Shown: in pieces, positions 15,427 through 23,945 of the stretch | How the letters are laid out: each line of letters opens with the position of its first letter | Position numbering within the stretch: the first letter of the stretch is position 1 | DNA from: a virus | DNA: 24,936 bases | Reading direction: 5' to 3' (one strand) | IMG/VR virus record: IMGVR_UViG_3300024335_000046 | Span: 1-24,936 of that record | Notes under the pieces: generated by a model | What the model was told of the DNA's origin: nothing | Seen by the model: the letters and a program-made list of their open reading frames with translations, nothing else | Databases searched by the model: none | Translations under genes and position numbers: made by a program

Positions 15427-17202
15427 CTAAGATACCCTATAATAAGTTGTTGAAACTGAACCCAGTGATCCTGAAGGATTACCAACTACATCTGGTGTAG
15501 GAATTTTTGTCTGTGTGGTTGAGTTAGTATACATACCAACCAAATGACCGTTATGTACTTCAGAGTCTTCCCAGCCTGCTGATACAGAAGCACCTTTGTT
15601 TGTGCCGTCAAGTGCGTACATGTGGCAATTGGAAGTATCAGTAACCAAAAACACATTGTTTGTTGAATCAACAGCAAGGGATACAAGTGTTGAGGAAGTA
15701 TGTGGCGTGTCAGAAAGAGTTACAAAACTAACGTAGCTGGAACCAGTTGCGTTGTACTTATGGATTTTAGAATTAGACCCATCAAGTACATAGAGGTTAG
15801 TGCCATCGTGCGCTATGCCTACAGCATTTGTCCCACTGACTTTATTACTAATGTCTATAGTAGAAACAAAAGCATTACTAGTGGTTGAGTAGGTGTGTAT
15901 ATTTGTACCGTTTAAGTTGTACAAAACATTATTGTGGTACGCAAGCCTATAAGGTGTTGCTTGTGAAGATGTGCTAATAGCAGTACCAAGTGCCTTAGTT
16001 GTTGGATGTATAGCAAAAATCTTGTTTTCATTAGTGTGCCCAATGTAAATAGTACTTGCGTCCTTAAATGCGTAGCCTCTGTAGCCTGTAGCAAAATACT
16101 GTGTATCAAAAGTAATTGTGGTAGTCACGCCTGAATATTTTCCAGCGAAAGGTGCAGTCTGATTACTTCTTTGAAACATTAGTGCGTGAGTTCCGTGAAC
16201 AAACGGTGCCCTGTAGTTGTAGTTGTTAGTATTATCTATGTTAGATATGTCATAATTATAATTGTTTTGGACGTTAGTATAACGGGCATCCCATGTTGAT
16301 AGGTGCTGATTAGAATAACTACTAGAAGGTCTTACCTTTATAGTAAATCTGTAAGTTGACTGACTAGTTCCACTTAAACTGTCGGGCCAGACCTCTGGAT
16401 TTCTCCACCACTCGCCATTAGTAGGCCCTGTAAAAAGAGTTTTTGAGGTTATTTCTGTAAGCTCCCCAGAGGTATTATTTAAGTTAGGTACTGCATAGGT
16501 TACTTGATATGTAGTAGCACCCTGTGCTTGACCTTGATGCAGAACAACAATACGGTCAGTGCCGTCAATATGCAAAAAGATTGCTTTCACATAATTTCTA
16601 TTAGGAGGCCATCCACTTCCAGTCCCATAGTCTGTTAGGTCAAAAGTGCCGTAATGCGTCTGTAGATCATTACTCAAATATGCAATTGCTGGTACTTGGT
16701 TGGTGCCGCCATCTCCAGAGAAAAAAGCTCTTAGGTTGGTAGCAGGCAAATTACTAGCTAGTGCGCGTGAAGTCATTCCATAAGCAACACAGCTAATTTT
16801 GTCTGCGGAACAAGTTGTAGGAAAAACTGTACCATCACGAAGATTCCTGCTTGATACAAAAGTAGTTCCATAACTACTGAACTTATTGACCCACCCGGTG
16901 CTTATTATACTAAACATTTCTTGAGTCCCGGTGTCAGCCATTCCGCCACCGTTATTTTGATATACGGTACTTACACCCTGCCAAGGAGATAAACTAGTAT
17001 CATAGTCAGAATGGTTTGCTAGAGTTCCGGAACTAATAAAACTTTTTACTGGAGCATCAGGGTATGTAGAAGAAGACGCTGTAAGTCCTGTTCTAAGAAA
17101 AACTTCACTCCCTTTAGTTACAGTATTTGCCGTATCAAGTAAACTTAGGTTTCCACCAATAGGAACAGATACACCGCCGCCGCCACCTAATTTAATAGCC
17201 AT
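15427..17202 (-). CDS. Tail adhesin with C-terminal propeller-like repeats (591 aa)
   Basis: The N-terminus (MAIKLGGGGGVSVPIGGNLS, followed by FLRTG and YPDAPV) resembles the attachment end of phage tail adhesins. The middle is Ser/Thr/Asn/Tyr-rich and beta-like. From about residue 380 to 545 there are four recognisable repeats of the type 'GIAHDGTNLYVLDGSNSKIH' (YAFKDASTIYIGHTNENKI, LAYHNNVLYNLNGTNIH, LAVDSTNNVFLVTDTSNC), as in NHL/six-bladed propellers. The last ~40 residues are a non-repetitive Ser/Thr tail. This would be a receptor-binding protein on the tail. The ATG directly follows the TAA of the short fibre with a GGAG six bases ahead, and a chaperone-like gene follows. The exact receptor is unknown. 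Confidence 0.75.
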   Translation of the reverse strand: MAIKLGGGGGVSVPIGGNLSLLDTANTVTKGSEVFLRTGLTASSSTYPDAPVKSFISSGTLANHSDYDTSLSPWQGVSTVYQNNGGGMADTGTQEMFSIISTGWVNKFSSYGTTFVSSRNLRDGTVFPTTCSADKISCVAYGMTSRALASNLPATNLRAFFSGDGGTNQVPAIAYLSNDLQTHYGTFDLTDYGTGSGWPPNRNYVKAIFLHIDGTDRIVVLHQGQAQGATTYQVTYAVPNLNNTSGELTEITSKTLFTGPTNGEWWRNPEVWPDSLSGTSQSTYRFTIKVRPSSSYSNQHLSTWDARYTNVQNNYNYDISNIDNTNNYNYRAPFVHGTHALMFQRSNQTAPFAGKYSGVTTTITFDTQYFATGYRGYAFKDASTIYIGHTNENKIFAIHPTTKALGTAISTSSQATPYRLAYHNNVLYNLNGTNIHTYSTTSNAFVSTIDISNKVSGTNAVGIAHDGTNLYVLDGSNSKIHKYNATGSSYVSFVTLSDTPHTSSTLVSLAVDSTNNVFLVTDTSNCHMYALDGTNKGASVSAGWEDSEVHNGHLVGMYTNSTTQTKIPTPDVVGNPSGSLGSVSTTYYRVS

Positions 17203-18123
17203 TTATAGCTCCTTCCATCCAATAGTTGAATCAACATAAACCAGAGAAGCTCCAGCATCTGCTGCTAGTTCCCCATCGTCTGTTGCTGAATTAATTTTTG
17301 AGCCGTTACGAGCTACAGTGACTGTGCCGGTTCCAGCGTTCTTAATAAATACTACATCACCAGCACTAGGGCTTGCGGGTAGTGTGATTGTTACTGCACT
17401 GCTTGAGTTAACAATAAGCTGGTCTTTACTAACAGCAGTATAGTTTCCTGTCTTGATAGCAAAGTCATTATAAGCACCACCAATAGTTGCAAAGGCTAGT
17501 GTACCACTACCATTAGTGGTTAAACTTTGACCTGCTGTACCATCAGCCGTTGGCATTTTAAGACCGTTTAAGTTGGTAGAAGCTGCGTTATAGGCATGAT
17601 TACCCATATAAGCATGACTTGAACACTGATAGTAAAGGACGCTAGGCGTTTCTCTATCTACTGCTATCTGTGTATAAGCTCCTGCACTTCCCGGAGTACC
17701 AGTGGTCGTTACGCCTGTAGTGTAAGCTGTTGTTTTAGCGGCATCCATGTAAAACAACAAAGGATGCCCACTGTTTGACCCGTCTGCTTGATCAAAACGA
17801 TAAAAATATTCAGTGTTAGCTGTGACACTATCAGCACCGTGTAAATTAATAGCAGGAGACTCAATACCATTTAGGAAATAACCTGAGCTACTTCCGTCTC
17901 CATTATATGGATGTGCTGAAGTTTTAGAAGCTACTGTAACTGTAAATATTACGGGGCTTGAAGAACTTCCGTACACTCCACCTGCACCAGCACCCGCTGC
18001 AAGTTTTGTAGATGTGATAGCACCATCAGCAATTGCAGAAGCTGTAATGGCATTGTCAGCGATTGCAGCAGAAGTTACTGCATCGTCAGCAATACCAGTA
18101 GCTTTAATTTTTGTTGTAGCCAT
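17203..18123 (-). CDS. Short tail fibre with cupredoxin-like module (306 aa)
   Basis: Residues 10-43 are a repeat of the form IADxAITxxxIADxAIT. Residues 51-177 are the cupredoxin-like module shared with the 904-aa fibre, containing H71, the GH120PL motif and C167-x2-H170-x2-M173. Residues ~190-215 hold a Gly/Ala/Thr-rich linker (GTAGQSLTTNGSGTLAFA). Residues ~240-306 are a beta-rich tip domain (VTITLPASPSAGDVVFI, ending with GW) that matches the C-terminus of the 904-aa fibre. The protein therefore looks like a condensed relative of the long fibre. An AGGAG lies six bases before the ATG, one base after the stop of the 99-aa chaperone-like gene. It may act as a side fibre or adaptor for the 591-aa adhesin. 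Confidence 0.8.
   Translation of the reverse strand: MATTKIKATGIADDAVTSAAIADNAITASAIADGAITSTKLAAGAGAGGVYGSSSSPVIFTVTVASKTSAHPYNGDGSSSGYFLNGIESPAINLHGADSVTANTEYFYRFDQADGSNSGHPLLFYMDAAKTTAYTTGVTTTGTPGSAGAYTQIAVDRETPSVLYYQCSSHAYMGNHAYNAASTNLNGLKMPTADGTAGQSLTTNGSGTLAFATIGGAYNDFAIKTGNYTAVSKDQLIVNSSSAVTITLPASPSAGDVVFIKNAGTGTVTVARNGSKINSATDDGELAADAGASLVYVDSTIGWKEL
17593..17973 (-). repeat. Duplicated 127-residue cupredoxin-like fibre module, copy in the short fibre
   Basis: Encodes residues 51-177 of the 306-aa protein. It aligns without gaps to 20664-21044, with about 96 of 127 residues identical by eye. The conserved block GHPL...LYYQCSSHAYMGNHA carries His, Cys, His and Met in the order of type 1 copper ligands. 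Confidence 0.8.
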
Positions 18124-18124
18124 T

Positions 18125-18424
18125 TTACGCTCCTAGTTCTGGGCGAGTAGCTGGAAAGTCTGACGTACTAGGCCAATCCCGTAGTGCCTGACGATACGTT
18201 AAGATGTTATCTCTGTTAGGCCAGTCTGGGGTCTGTGCTGCTTTGTCTGTAGACTCTAGTTCTTCATCACGCCATAACCTTGCAGCGCCTTCCGCTGAAA
18301 CAGGACTTGTAGCAGTAGCAGCCTCTTCGTACCTACCAGCATAATTTGCCTCAACAAACGCTAGGTCAGCTACAATGCGGTTAACTTCTTCGTTGCTTTC
18401 ATTCTTAATAATATAATTAGCCAT
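18125..18424 (-). CDS. Tail-fibre assembly chaperone-like protein (99 aa)
   Basis: A 99-residue protein with an N-terminal beta-like segment (MANYIIKNESNEEVNRIV). It ends in a conserved C-terminal region: LWRDEELESTDKAAQTPDWP, then NRDNILTYRQALRDWPSTSD and FPATRPEL. This 'WRdeEL..TD...D.PNR...l.YRqaLRDwP' pattern is that of phage tail-assembly chaperone proteins (Phage_tail_APC type), which help fibres fold or trimerise. A GGAGG ribosome binding site lies just ahead of the ATG. The gene directly follows the glycine-rich adhesin, and a shorter paralogue follows the second adhesin cassette (15242-15424). The family name is from memory of the motif; the chaperone role is inferred from family and position. 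Confidence 0.75.
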   Translation of the reverse strand: MANYIIKNESNEEVNRIVADLAFVEANYAGRYEEAATATSPVSAEGAARLWRDEELESTDKAAQTPDWPNRDNILTYRQALRDWPSTSDFPATRPELGA

Positions 18425-18435
18425 TGTAGCCTCCG

Positions 18436-19626
18436 TTAAACAAACATGATGATGCAGACGCCATCACCGCCCGGCCCCCAAACGCGAGCCGTGGCAGATG
18501 TAGCGGTATGGAAGGGGCCGCTAAAGGCACCGCTACCTCCACCACCAACTCCTCCGTTACCAGTGCCTACTTGGCCAGTGCTGGTCGTGTCTACGCCGCT
18601 TATCCAAGTAAGCGCACCGCCACCCCCAAAGCCACCGCCGGTTGCGGATTGGTAATAATGGCCAGTGTTTCCGCTGGGATTGTAGCCTGAACTGGCACCA
18701 GACCCGCCTCCAAAACCACCATTTCCAGAGTAAACACCAGTGTTGTGAGTGTGGTAGGCATAGCCTCCATTGCCTTGAGCGTCAATAGTGCTGATCGTAG
18801 GACTAGTATTTGGGCCGCCTGAAGTACCGGTAATCATTTTAGTCGATGTCGGTGCTATTGGTTCTGCTGCGGGAGCGTCTTTTGCGGAACTTCCACCTAA
18901 ACTAAGGTAGGCATAAGCACCAGTGCTAGTAACACCAAGGACATCACCTCCGTTACCTCCAACACCTGCGCCGCCAGTAGCAATAATTTTATCTTGACCG
19001 CCCACAGCACCTGTCATAGTCACGCTGCCGCCATTAAAGGCTGTGCCATAAAGAGCAACAGCGCCTCCTCCTGTTGTTACAGCATTGTTGGGGCATCCAG
19101 CCACCCTTGAGATAGTACCCCCAGTGCCACCTGTGTAATTAAAGTCACCACCACTAGCAGTACCGCCTGCTCCTCCAGCAGTAGAGACAGCACTAGAAGT
19201 AGATGCGCTAAACTGCCCACCACCGCCACCATTAGCAACCATGTTTACAGACACCGCTGCGGAAGCAGTAACAAAGCTAGTGTTGCCCCCGTTGTTACCT
19301 ACTCTAGAAGAGTTAATATTATTTGGTGCCAACGTACTAGCGCCTCCAGCGCCAATAGTGATCGTGAAGGTTTCTCCTGCTGTTACATTGAAAGTTTTTT
19401 CGCTGTAACCACCACCGCCACCGCCTGTAGCATCTCCTTGGTTCTGATCTATGCTTGCGTTTTTATTAGCAAGGAACGCACCTTGACCTCCACCACCAGT
19501 AATGATGACTTTGATCCTACCTGTTAATGGCGCTGTAAAAGTCTTTGACTGACCAATAACAAACTGTGTTGTGGGTATTGGTGCTGCATCTCCACCACCG
19601 CTAATAAAATCTGTAAAGTTGCTCAT
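18436..19626 (-). CDS. Glycine-rich tail-tip adhesin-like protein (396 aa)
   Basis: The protein is dominated by Gly-rich loops (TGGGGGGYSEKTF, ANGGGGGQFSA, GNGGVGGGGSGAFS), with short beta strands such as RIKVIITGGGG and FTITIGAGG near the N-terminus. This pattern is typical of glycine-rich phage tail proteins and of tip adhesins where poly-Gly helices display recognition loops. An in-frame ATG at 19638 is possible. The ATG at 19626 gives the ATGA overlap seen elsewhere in this operon and leaves an AGGA 11 bases upstream, so I chose it. The gene is visibly GC-richer than its neighbours because of Gly codons. It would bind the host surface at the end of the 904-aa fibre. Confidence 0.75.
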   Translation of the reverse strand: MSNFTDFISGGGDAAPIPTTQFVIGQSKTFTAPLTGRIKVIITGGGGQGAFLANKNASIDQNQGDATGGGGGGYSEKTFNVTAGETFTITIGAGGASTLAPNNINSSRVGNNGGNTSFVTASAAVSVNMVANGGGGGQFSASTSSAVSTAGGAGGTASGGDFNYTGGTGGTISRVAGCPNNAVTTGGGAVALYGTAFNGGSVTMTGAVGGQDKIIATGGAGVGGNGGDVLGVTSTGAYAYLSLGGSSAKDAPAAEPIAPTSTKMITGTSGGPNTSPTISTIDAQGNGGYAYHTHNTGVYSGNGGFGGGSGASSGYNPSGNTGHYYQSATGGGFGGGGALTWISGVDTTSTGQVGTGNGGVGGGGSGAFSGPFHTATSATARVWGPGGDGVCIIMFV

Positions 19627-22337
19627 GCCATTGCCCATCCTACTGTAGAGTTTGTATAAATAAATTGAATTGAAAGATATTCTTTATCTAGTGTCATATC
19701 AGTACCACTAGACATAATGTTACTTCCGTTACGTCCAACTACTGTGTTTGTAAAGTTTCCAACTGTGATTAAAACTCTTTGACCAATTGTAGGTGACGCA
19801 GGTAATGTAATGGTTCTTCCAGCAGTATCCACATATACATGTGTGTTTACCGTAGCTGTTATGCTTGCACTAGTAACTACTGACGTTATACCAACTGTCA
19901 CAGGCTCAGAAGCTATCTTAGCTGCTGTTACTGCATTGCTTGCTATCTTGGCTGTAGTAATATTAGAATCAACTATAGAGGCTGTTACAACTGAACTTGT
20001 TGCTAATTGATCGGCACCAACAGCATCGTTTGCAATTTTAGCTTGTGTTATATTGTCATCTACTATAGAGGCTGTTACAACTGCATTTGCAGCTAACTGG
20101 TCTGCACCAACAGCATCGTTTGCAATTTTAGCCTGAGTTACATTGTCATCTACTATAGAAGCGGTAACTACTGCACTCGCTGCTAATTGATCTGCACCAA
20201 CAGCATCGTTTGCAATTTTAGCTTGTGTAACCGCATCGCTTGCTAATTTAGCTGTAGTAACCGTGCCATCGCCCGGAGTTGTTGAAGCAGCAACAGTAGA
20301 AATAATAATAACTTCTACCTTAACGCCTGTGGCTGGGGCAGTGCTAAAAGTAAGTGTAGTTCCGCTAAAGCTAAAAGTATCTTTATGCTGATATACACCA
20401 TCAAAATAAACTTGAATAGAGTTTTCAGAAGCAGGTGTAACAGACATGGTGAGCGTTGTGTCGCTTCCATCGCCTGTCATGGTGTCTAGCGTGAACTGAG
20501 CCTCACCGCCTCCAATGTCTCCCCAAGAAGTAGTATAGCCCTCAAACTTTCCAGTTGTACTGTTATATCTAAACTGTCCTGCTGAAGCCGTAGGACGCTG
20601 TGCTGTAGTACCAACAGGGAGTTTTAATGCTCCTGTCGTGCCCATTGTAGTAGTAATTGCTGTAGCGTGATTGCCCATATAAGCATGTGAGCTACACTGA
20701 TAATATAAAATATTAGGCGTATCAGACGTTACAGCTATTGTAGTATGAGCACCAGAACTTCCGGGAGTTCCTGAAGTTGTTACACCAGTTGTGTACGCCG
20801 AAGTCTTAGCTGCGTCATAATAAAAACGTAATGGGTGTCCGCTGTTTGAAGAATTAGATTGATCAAACTTATAATAGTATCCACTAGAGCTTGTAATACT
20901 ATCTACGCCTAGTAAAGATAATGCTGGAGACTCTTCACCATTTAAAAAATATGCACTGCTAGAACCATCACCGTTATAAGGATGTGATGAAGTTTTTGAA
21001 GCTACTGTAACTGTAAACACTACAGGGCTTGAAGCACTACCATAATCTCTTGTTACGATAGAACCAGTAACTTGAGAGTCTACATAAGCTTTAACAGACT
21101 GTTGAGTAGGCACAAGTGTTGCACTATTAGAAGACATAGTATCTTCATCTACGAATGCAGTTACATTGATTGAACCGTCATTAAGACTTCCAAAAGTTAA
21201 GTTTGTAATGGCAACAGCATCAATTGTGCCACCTTCTACTTTATTACCAGAAATCTGATTGTCTGCAAGTGTAAGAGTACCTCCTGAGACATCTAAAGCA
21301 TTACCAGATCCTACAGTAATATTAGCACCATCTACAGTGCCTCCATTAATATCTGGATTTGTTAAAGTCTTGTTAGTAAAAGTTTCACCACCTGCAAGCG
21401 TAGCTACAGTGCTGTCAATTGCAAAAGTTACTGTATTACCTGAACCAGACGTATTAATACCTGTACCGCCTGTAAAGGTCATAGCTTCGCTGTCAAGGTC
21501 AATGCTTAAAGCACCACCAGAGTCTGCACTAAAGTCCAAGTCCTGTGCAGTTACTTGAGCGTCTACATAAGCCTTAATAGACTGCTGAGTAGCTAAAGAC
21601 GTATTACTATTAGAAGTTAAACCATCTTCATCAAGAATAGAGGTTACTGTAGTACCACTGTTTAATACAAGGCTGTCAAGATTAGCAGTACCGTTAATGT
21701 ATAAGTCTTTCCACTCAGCCCCTGTAGCACCTAAGTCATGAGTATTATCCGCACTGGGAAGCAAGTCAGAAGCTACATCAGCACTAAAAGATACTGTATC
21801 TGTAGCAGCATCACCAAAAGTTAAGTTACCTGCAATGGTTGCGTTGCCAGTTACTGTAAGATTACCGCCTACACTTAGATTATTAGAAAGCGTTGTAACG
21901 CCTGTGACACCTAAAGTACCTGCAACTGTAGCATTTACATCTACATCTAAAGTATCTACATGTGCTGTACCGTCTAAAAATAAATCTTTAAACTCTAAAG
22001 AAGATGTGCCTAAATCAATATCATTGTTTGTTACAGGTACAATAGCACCATCTTGAATACGAATCTGCTCTACAGCAGCACTAGAAACTTCTACATAAAA
22101 ACCAAGACGATTGTTTGTTCCGTCTACTTCAATCTTGTTAAGAAAATCAAGATCACCAATTTTAAAAATATTACCGCCCTGACCAGCAGTACCATCGTGT
22201 CTGTGGCCTGTGCTTACTGCACTGCTAGAAGAGTAAGCAAAAGAGTTTACTAATTGGTTATATTCGTTATTAAATAACGATGCTGATATAGTATCTCCAT
22301 CAGCGAATGTACTTTGTCTGGTATAGCTCTGAGCCAT
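19623..22337 (-). CDS. Long tail fibre (904 aa)
   Basis: The N-terminal 60 residues (FADGDTISASLFNNEYNQLV, with GHRHDGTAGQGG) resemble attachment regions of marine phage fibres. Two shaft repeats follow (IDLGTSSLEFKDLFLDGTAH and HDLGATGAEWKDLYINGTAN), with beta-rich 'VGGNLTVTGNATIAGNLT' runs. Two copies of a TQQSxKAYVDxQV motif are present. The cupredoxin-like module is at 432-558. A short strand region (LTMSVTPASENSIQVYFDGV) follows, then three tandem 30-residue repeats (AKIANDAVGADQLA) at about 703-792. The tip domain at ~820-904 (ITLPASPTIGQRVLI) is shared with the short fibre. AAGGAG precedes the ATG. It acts as a trimeric host-binding fibre by analogy. Confidence 0.85.
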   Translation of the reverse strand: MAQSYTRQSTFADGDTISASLFNNEYNQLVNSFAYSSSSAVSTGHRHDGTAGQGGNIFKIGDLDFLNKIEVDGTNNRLGFYVEVSSAAVEQIRIQDGAIVPVTNNDIDLGTSSLEFKDLFLDGTAHVDTLDVDVNATVAGTLGVTGVTTLSNNLSVGGNLTVTGNATIAGNLTFGDAATDTVSFSADVASDLLPSADNTHDLGATGAEWKDLYINGTANLDSLVLNSGTTVTSILDEDGLTSNSNTSLATQQSIKAYVDAQVTAQDLDFSADSGGALSIDLDSEAMTFTGGTGINTSGSGNTVTFAIDSTVATLAGGETFTNKTLTNPDINGGTVDGANITVGSGNALDVSGGTLTLADNQISGNKVEGGTIDAVAITNLTFGSLNDGSINVTAFVDEDTMSSNSATLVPTQQSVKAYVDSQVTGSIVTRDYGSASSPVVFTVTVASKTSSHPYNGDGSSSAYFLNGEESPALSLLGVDSITSSSGYYYKFDQSNSSNSGHPLRFYYDAAKTSAYTTGVTTSGTPGSSGAHTTIAVTSDTPNILYYQCSSHAYMGNHATAITTTMGTTGALKLPVGTTAQRPTASAGQFRYNSTTGKFEGYTTSWGDIGGGEAQFTLDTMTGDGSDTTLTMSVTPASENSIQVYFDGVYQHKDTFSFSGTTLTFSTAPATGVKVEVIIISTVAASTTPGDGTVTTAKLASDAVTQAKIANDAVGADQLAASAVVTASIVDDNVTQAKIANDAVGADQLAANAVVTASIVDDNITQAKIANDAVGADQLATSSVVTASIVDSNITTAKIASNAVTAAKIASEPVTVGITSVVTSASITATVNTHVYVDTAGRTITLPASPTIGQRVLITVGNFTNTVVGRNGSNIMSSGTDMTLDKEYLSIQFIYTNSTVGWAMA
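19962..20231 (-). repeat. Three tandem 90-bp in-frame repeats in the long fibre
   Basis: The identical string cagcatcgtttgcaatttta on the plus strand occurs at 20021, 20111 and 20201, exactly 90 bases apart. Each unit encodes 30 residues of the type TQAKIANDAVGADQLA plus VVTASIVDDN. Degenerate further units flank the array (TTAKIASNAVTAAKIAS). The repeat is in frame and probably varies the shaft length. Confidence 0.9.
20664..21044 (-). repeat. Duplicated 127-residue cupredoxin-like fibre module, copy in the long fibre
   Basis: Encodes residues 432-558 of the 904-aa fibre, with His501 (GHPL), Cys548, His551 and Met554. It is gap-free with the copy at 17593-17973 and also similar at DNA level, so the two arose by duplication or exchange within this genome or between related phages. 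Confidence 0.8.
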
Positions 22338-22340
22338 CTA

Positions 22341-23945
22341 TTATCTCCTTCCTGATGGAGTGTAGTCTATATAAAGACCATTCACTGTATATGGCGATTT
22401 TTGATCTGAACTTGTTACAATAAAACTTACAGTATGCCCACTGCCTTGAACTGTTTGGCGTACTAGAGGATCTGCTGGAGCACCAAATACATTGGCTCCA
22501 AATATGCCTGACCCAAGAATACTAGGCAGAGGAATACTATCTAATATATAATCTAAAGGTTGTGAAATTAAAGGATCTTCATAATCATAACGTACACGTA
22601 ATGTAGGCTGGATAGCCCCTTCAGGACTCATAGATAGACGTACATGACGTAAAGTCTTTTTAGTACCTACATCACCAAAGTCTAAATTAGGTGTCTGATA
22701 AGACGCTCTAATGTCAGCAGGATTACCACCATAATCAAAAGAAATACCATCATCATGATTATAGATATAGCCGTCACTATCTCCATGCCACGTTTGCTCA
22801 ATACCATCTACATCTAGATCTGATGTTAAAGCAGTAGCTTTGATACCTTCAGTTTCTGAATACTGAAAACCTTCATTTGTTAATGTAGCAATAACACCTT
22901 TAGAAGCAGCATTAGCTGTACCGTCTGTGTTATAAAATAATCTGTATTGTGATTTACTTCTAAGTACAGCACTTGTAATATCTAAATTATCAATGTTTGC
23001 TGCAATACTTTTAATTGTAGGTTGAATAGGTCTACTTACAGTCCCTAACTCAACGTCACCAATCCGTACTGTACCTGCAATGGTTCTAAGTCCGTCAGGA
23101 CTCAAAAATAACAAGTCACCTGCAATTTCCTGAATACTTTGTGCATCCATACAACCTACGTTTTTTGTTACTGGTTGTACTGTAATAGCATTAGAATCAT
23201 TAATGTTTAATAGTTTAAAAATACTATTCTTACAAAAGATAACAAGATCACTACGGAAACTGGCTAGGCCCACTACTTGATCTTCAAGTACAATAGATCC
23301 TGCTCCAGCTCCTGAAAAGTTATCAGGATCATTTGTGTGGCTGTAATAAATTGTATTAGATGCAGCGCCTGCACCAGCAACTACAAAGTGCTTATCATGA
23401 ATAGTGCCTACTGCCGGAGCAACAGTACCGCTTACAGTAATTTCACCAGCAAAAAAAGTACGTGAATTTAAAGCACCAGTACCTTCCATTCTAAAAAAGT
23501 AAGGCTTGTTAACACCATCACATATAAGAATCTCACCATAATCTGATAAGCCTTCAAAAAATGCAAAGCTTGTTTGTTTTTGCCCAGTACGTGCTAAATC
23601 TGAACGGCCTGTAAAAGTTGTGTAGTTATCCCCGCTGCTATGAACACTAGACTTAGATATAGAAATCCATGAGGTTCCATCTTGACTAAAAAATATTCCA
23701 GTGCCTGAACAAACTATTACACCATCAGCATAACCTCTAATCCCCAGTACTTTGTTATCACCATTAGGACGTACCGCTGAACCGCCTCCAAAGATAGTAA
23801 AGCCATTAATACGACGATAGCCGCCATCTGTGTCTACTTCAAAGTTTGTAAGCTTAGAAGCAACTCCCGGCTGTCCCAGCATCTCAAGCTGGTTAAGGCT
23901 AGTATATAATCCGCCTTTAGTTGATAAACCAAACGGCTGAGACAT
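22341..23945 (-). CDS. Tail nozzle / stabilisation-type protein (534 aa)
   Basis: A beta-rich protein beginning MSQPFGLSTKGGLYTSLNQL with 'NFEVDTDGGYRRINGF' near residue 35. It continues with repeated blade-like strands (VLGIRGYADGVIVCSGTGIF, LVIFCKNSIFKLLNI, LLFLSPDGLRTI) and ends in a beta domain with PYTVNGLYIDYTPSGRR. This organisation and its place after the tube protein resemble P22-type stabilisation (gp10) proteins and T7-type tail tube protein B (gp12), which form the nozzle of short tails. Sequence similarity is too weak for me to choose between them. TAATG couples it to the upstream gene, and a GAGG lies upstream. Its product would close the tail until host contact. Confidence 0.75.
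   Translation of the reverse strand: MSQPFGLSTKGGLYTSLNQLEMLGQPGVASKLTNFEVDTDGGYRRINGFTIFGGGSAVRPNGDNKVLGIRGYADGVIVCSGTGIFFSQDGTSWISISKSSVHSSGDNYTTFTGRSDLARTGQKQTSFAFFEGLSDYGEILICDGVNKPYFFRMEGTGALNSRTFFAGEITVSGTVAPAVGTIHDKHFVVAGAGAASNTIYYSHTNDPDNFSGAGAGSIVLEDQVVGLASFRSDLVIFCKNSIFKLLNINDSNAITVQPVTKNVGCMDAQSIQEIAGDLLFLSPDGLRTIAGTVRIGDVELGTVSRPIQPTIKSIAANIDNLDITSAVLRSKSQYRLFYNTDGTANAASKGVIATLTNEGFQYSETEGIKATALTSDLDVDGIEQTWHGDSDGYIYNHDDGISFDYGGNPADIRASYQTPNLDFGDVGTKKTLRHVRLSMSPEGAIQPTLRVRYDYEDPLISQPLDYILDSIPLPSILGSGIFGANVFGAPADPLVRQTVQGSGHTVSFIVTSSDQKSPYTVNGLYIDYTPSGRR

Noticed and set aside
15486-16109. Extra minus-strand frames of 60-66 codons inside the 591-aa adhesin gene
   Set aside because: They lie in another frame of a gene with clear protein repeats, have no operon-type junctions, and show no recognisable protein features.
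19627-19638. Start of the glycine-rich adhesin at the upstream ATG (19638)
   Set aside because: It would lengthen the overlap with the long fibre, and its only Shine-Dalgarno-like bases directly touch the ATG. The ATG at 19626 gives the usual ATGA junction.
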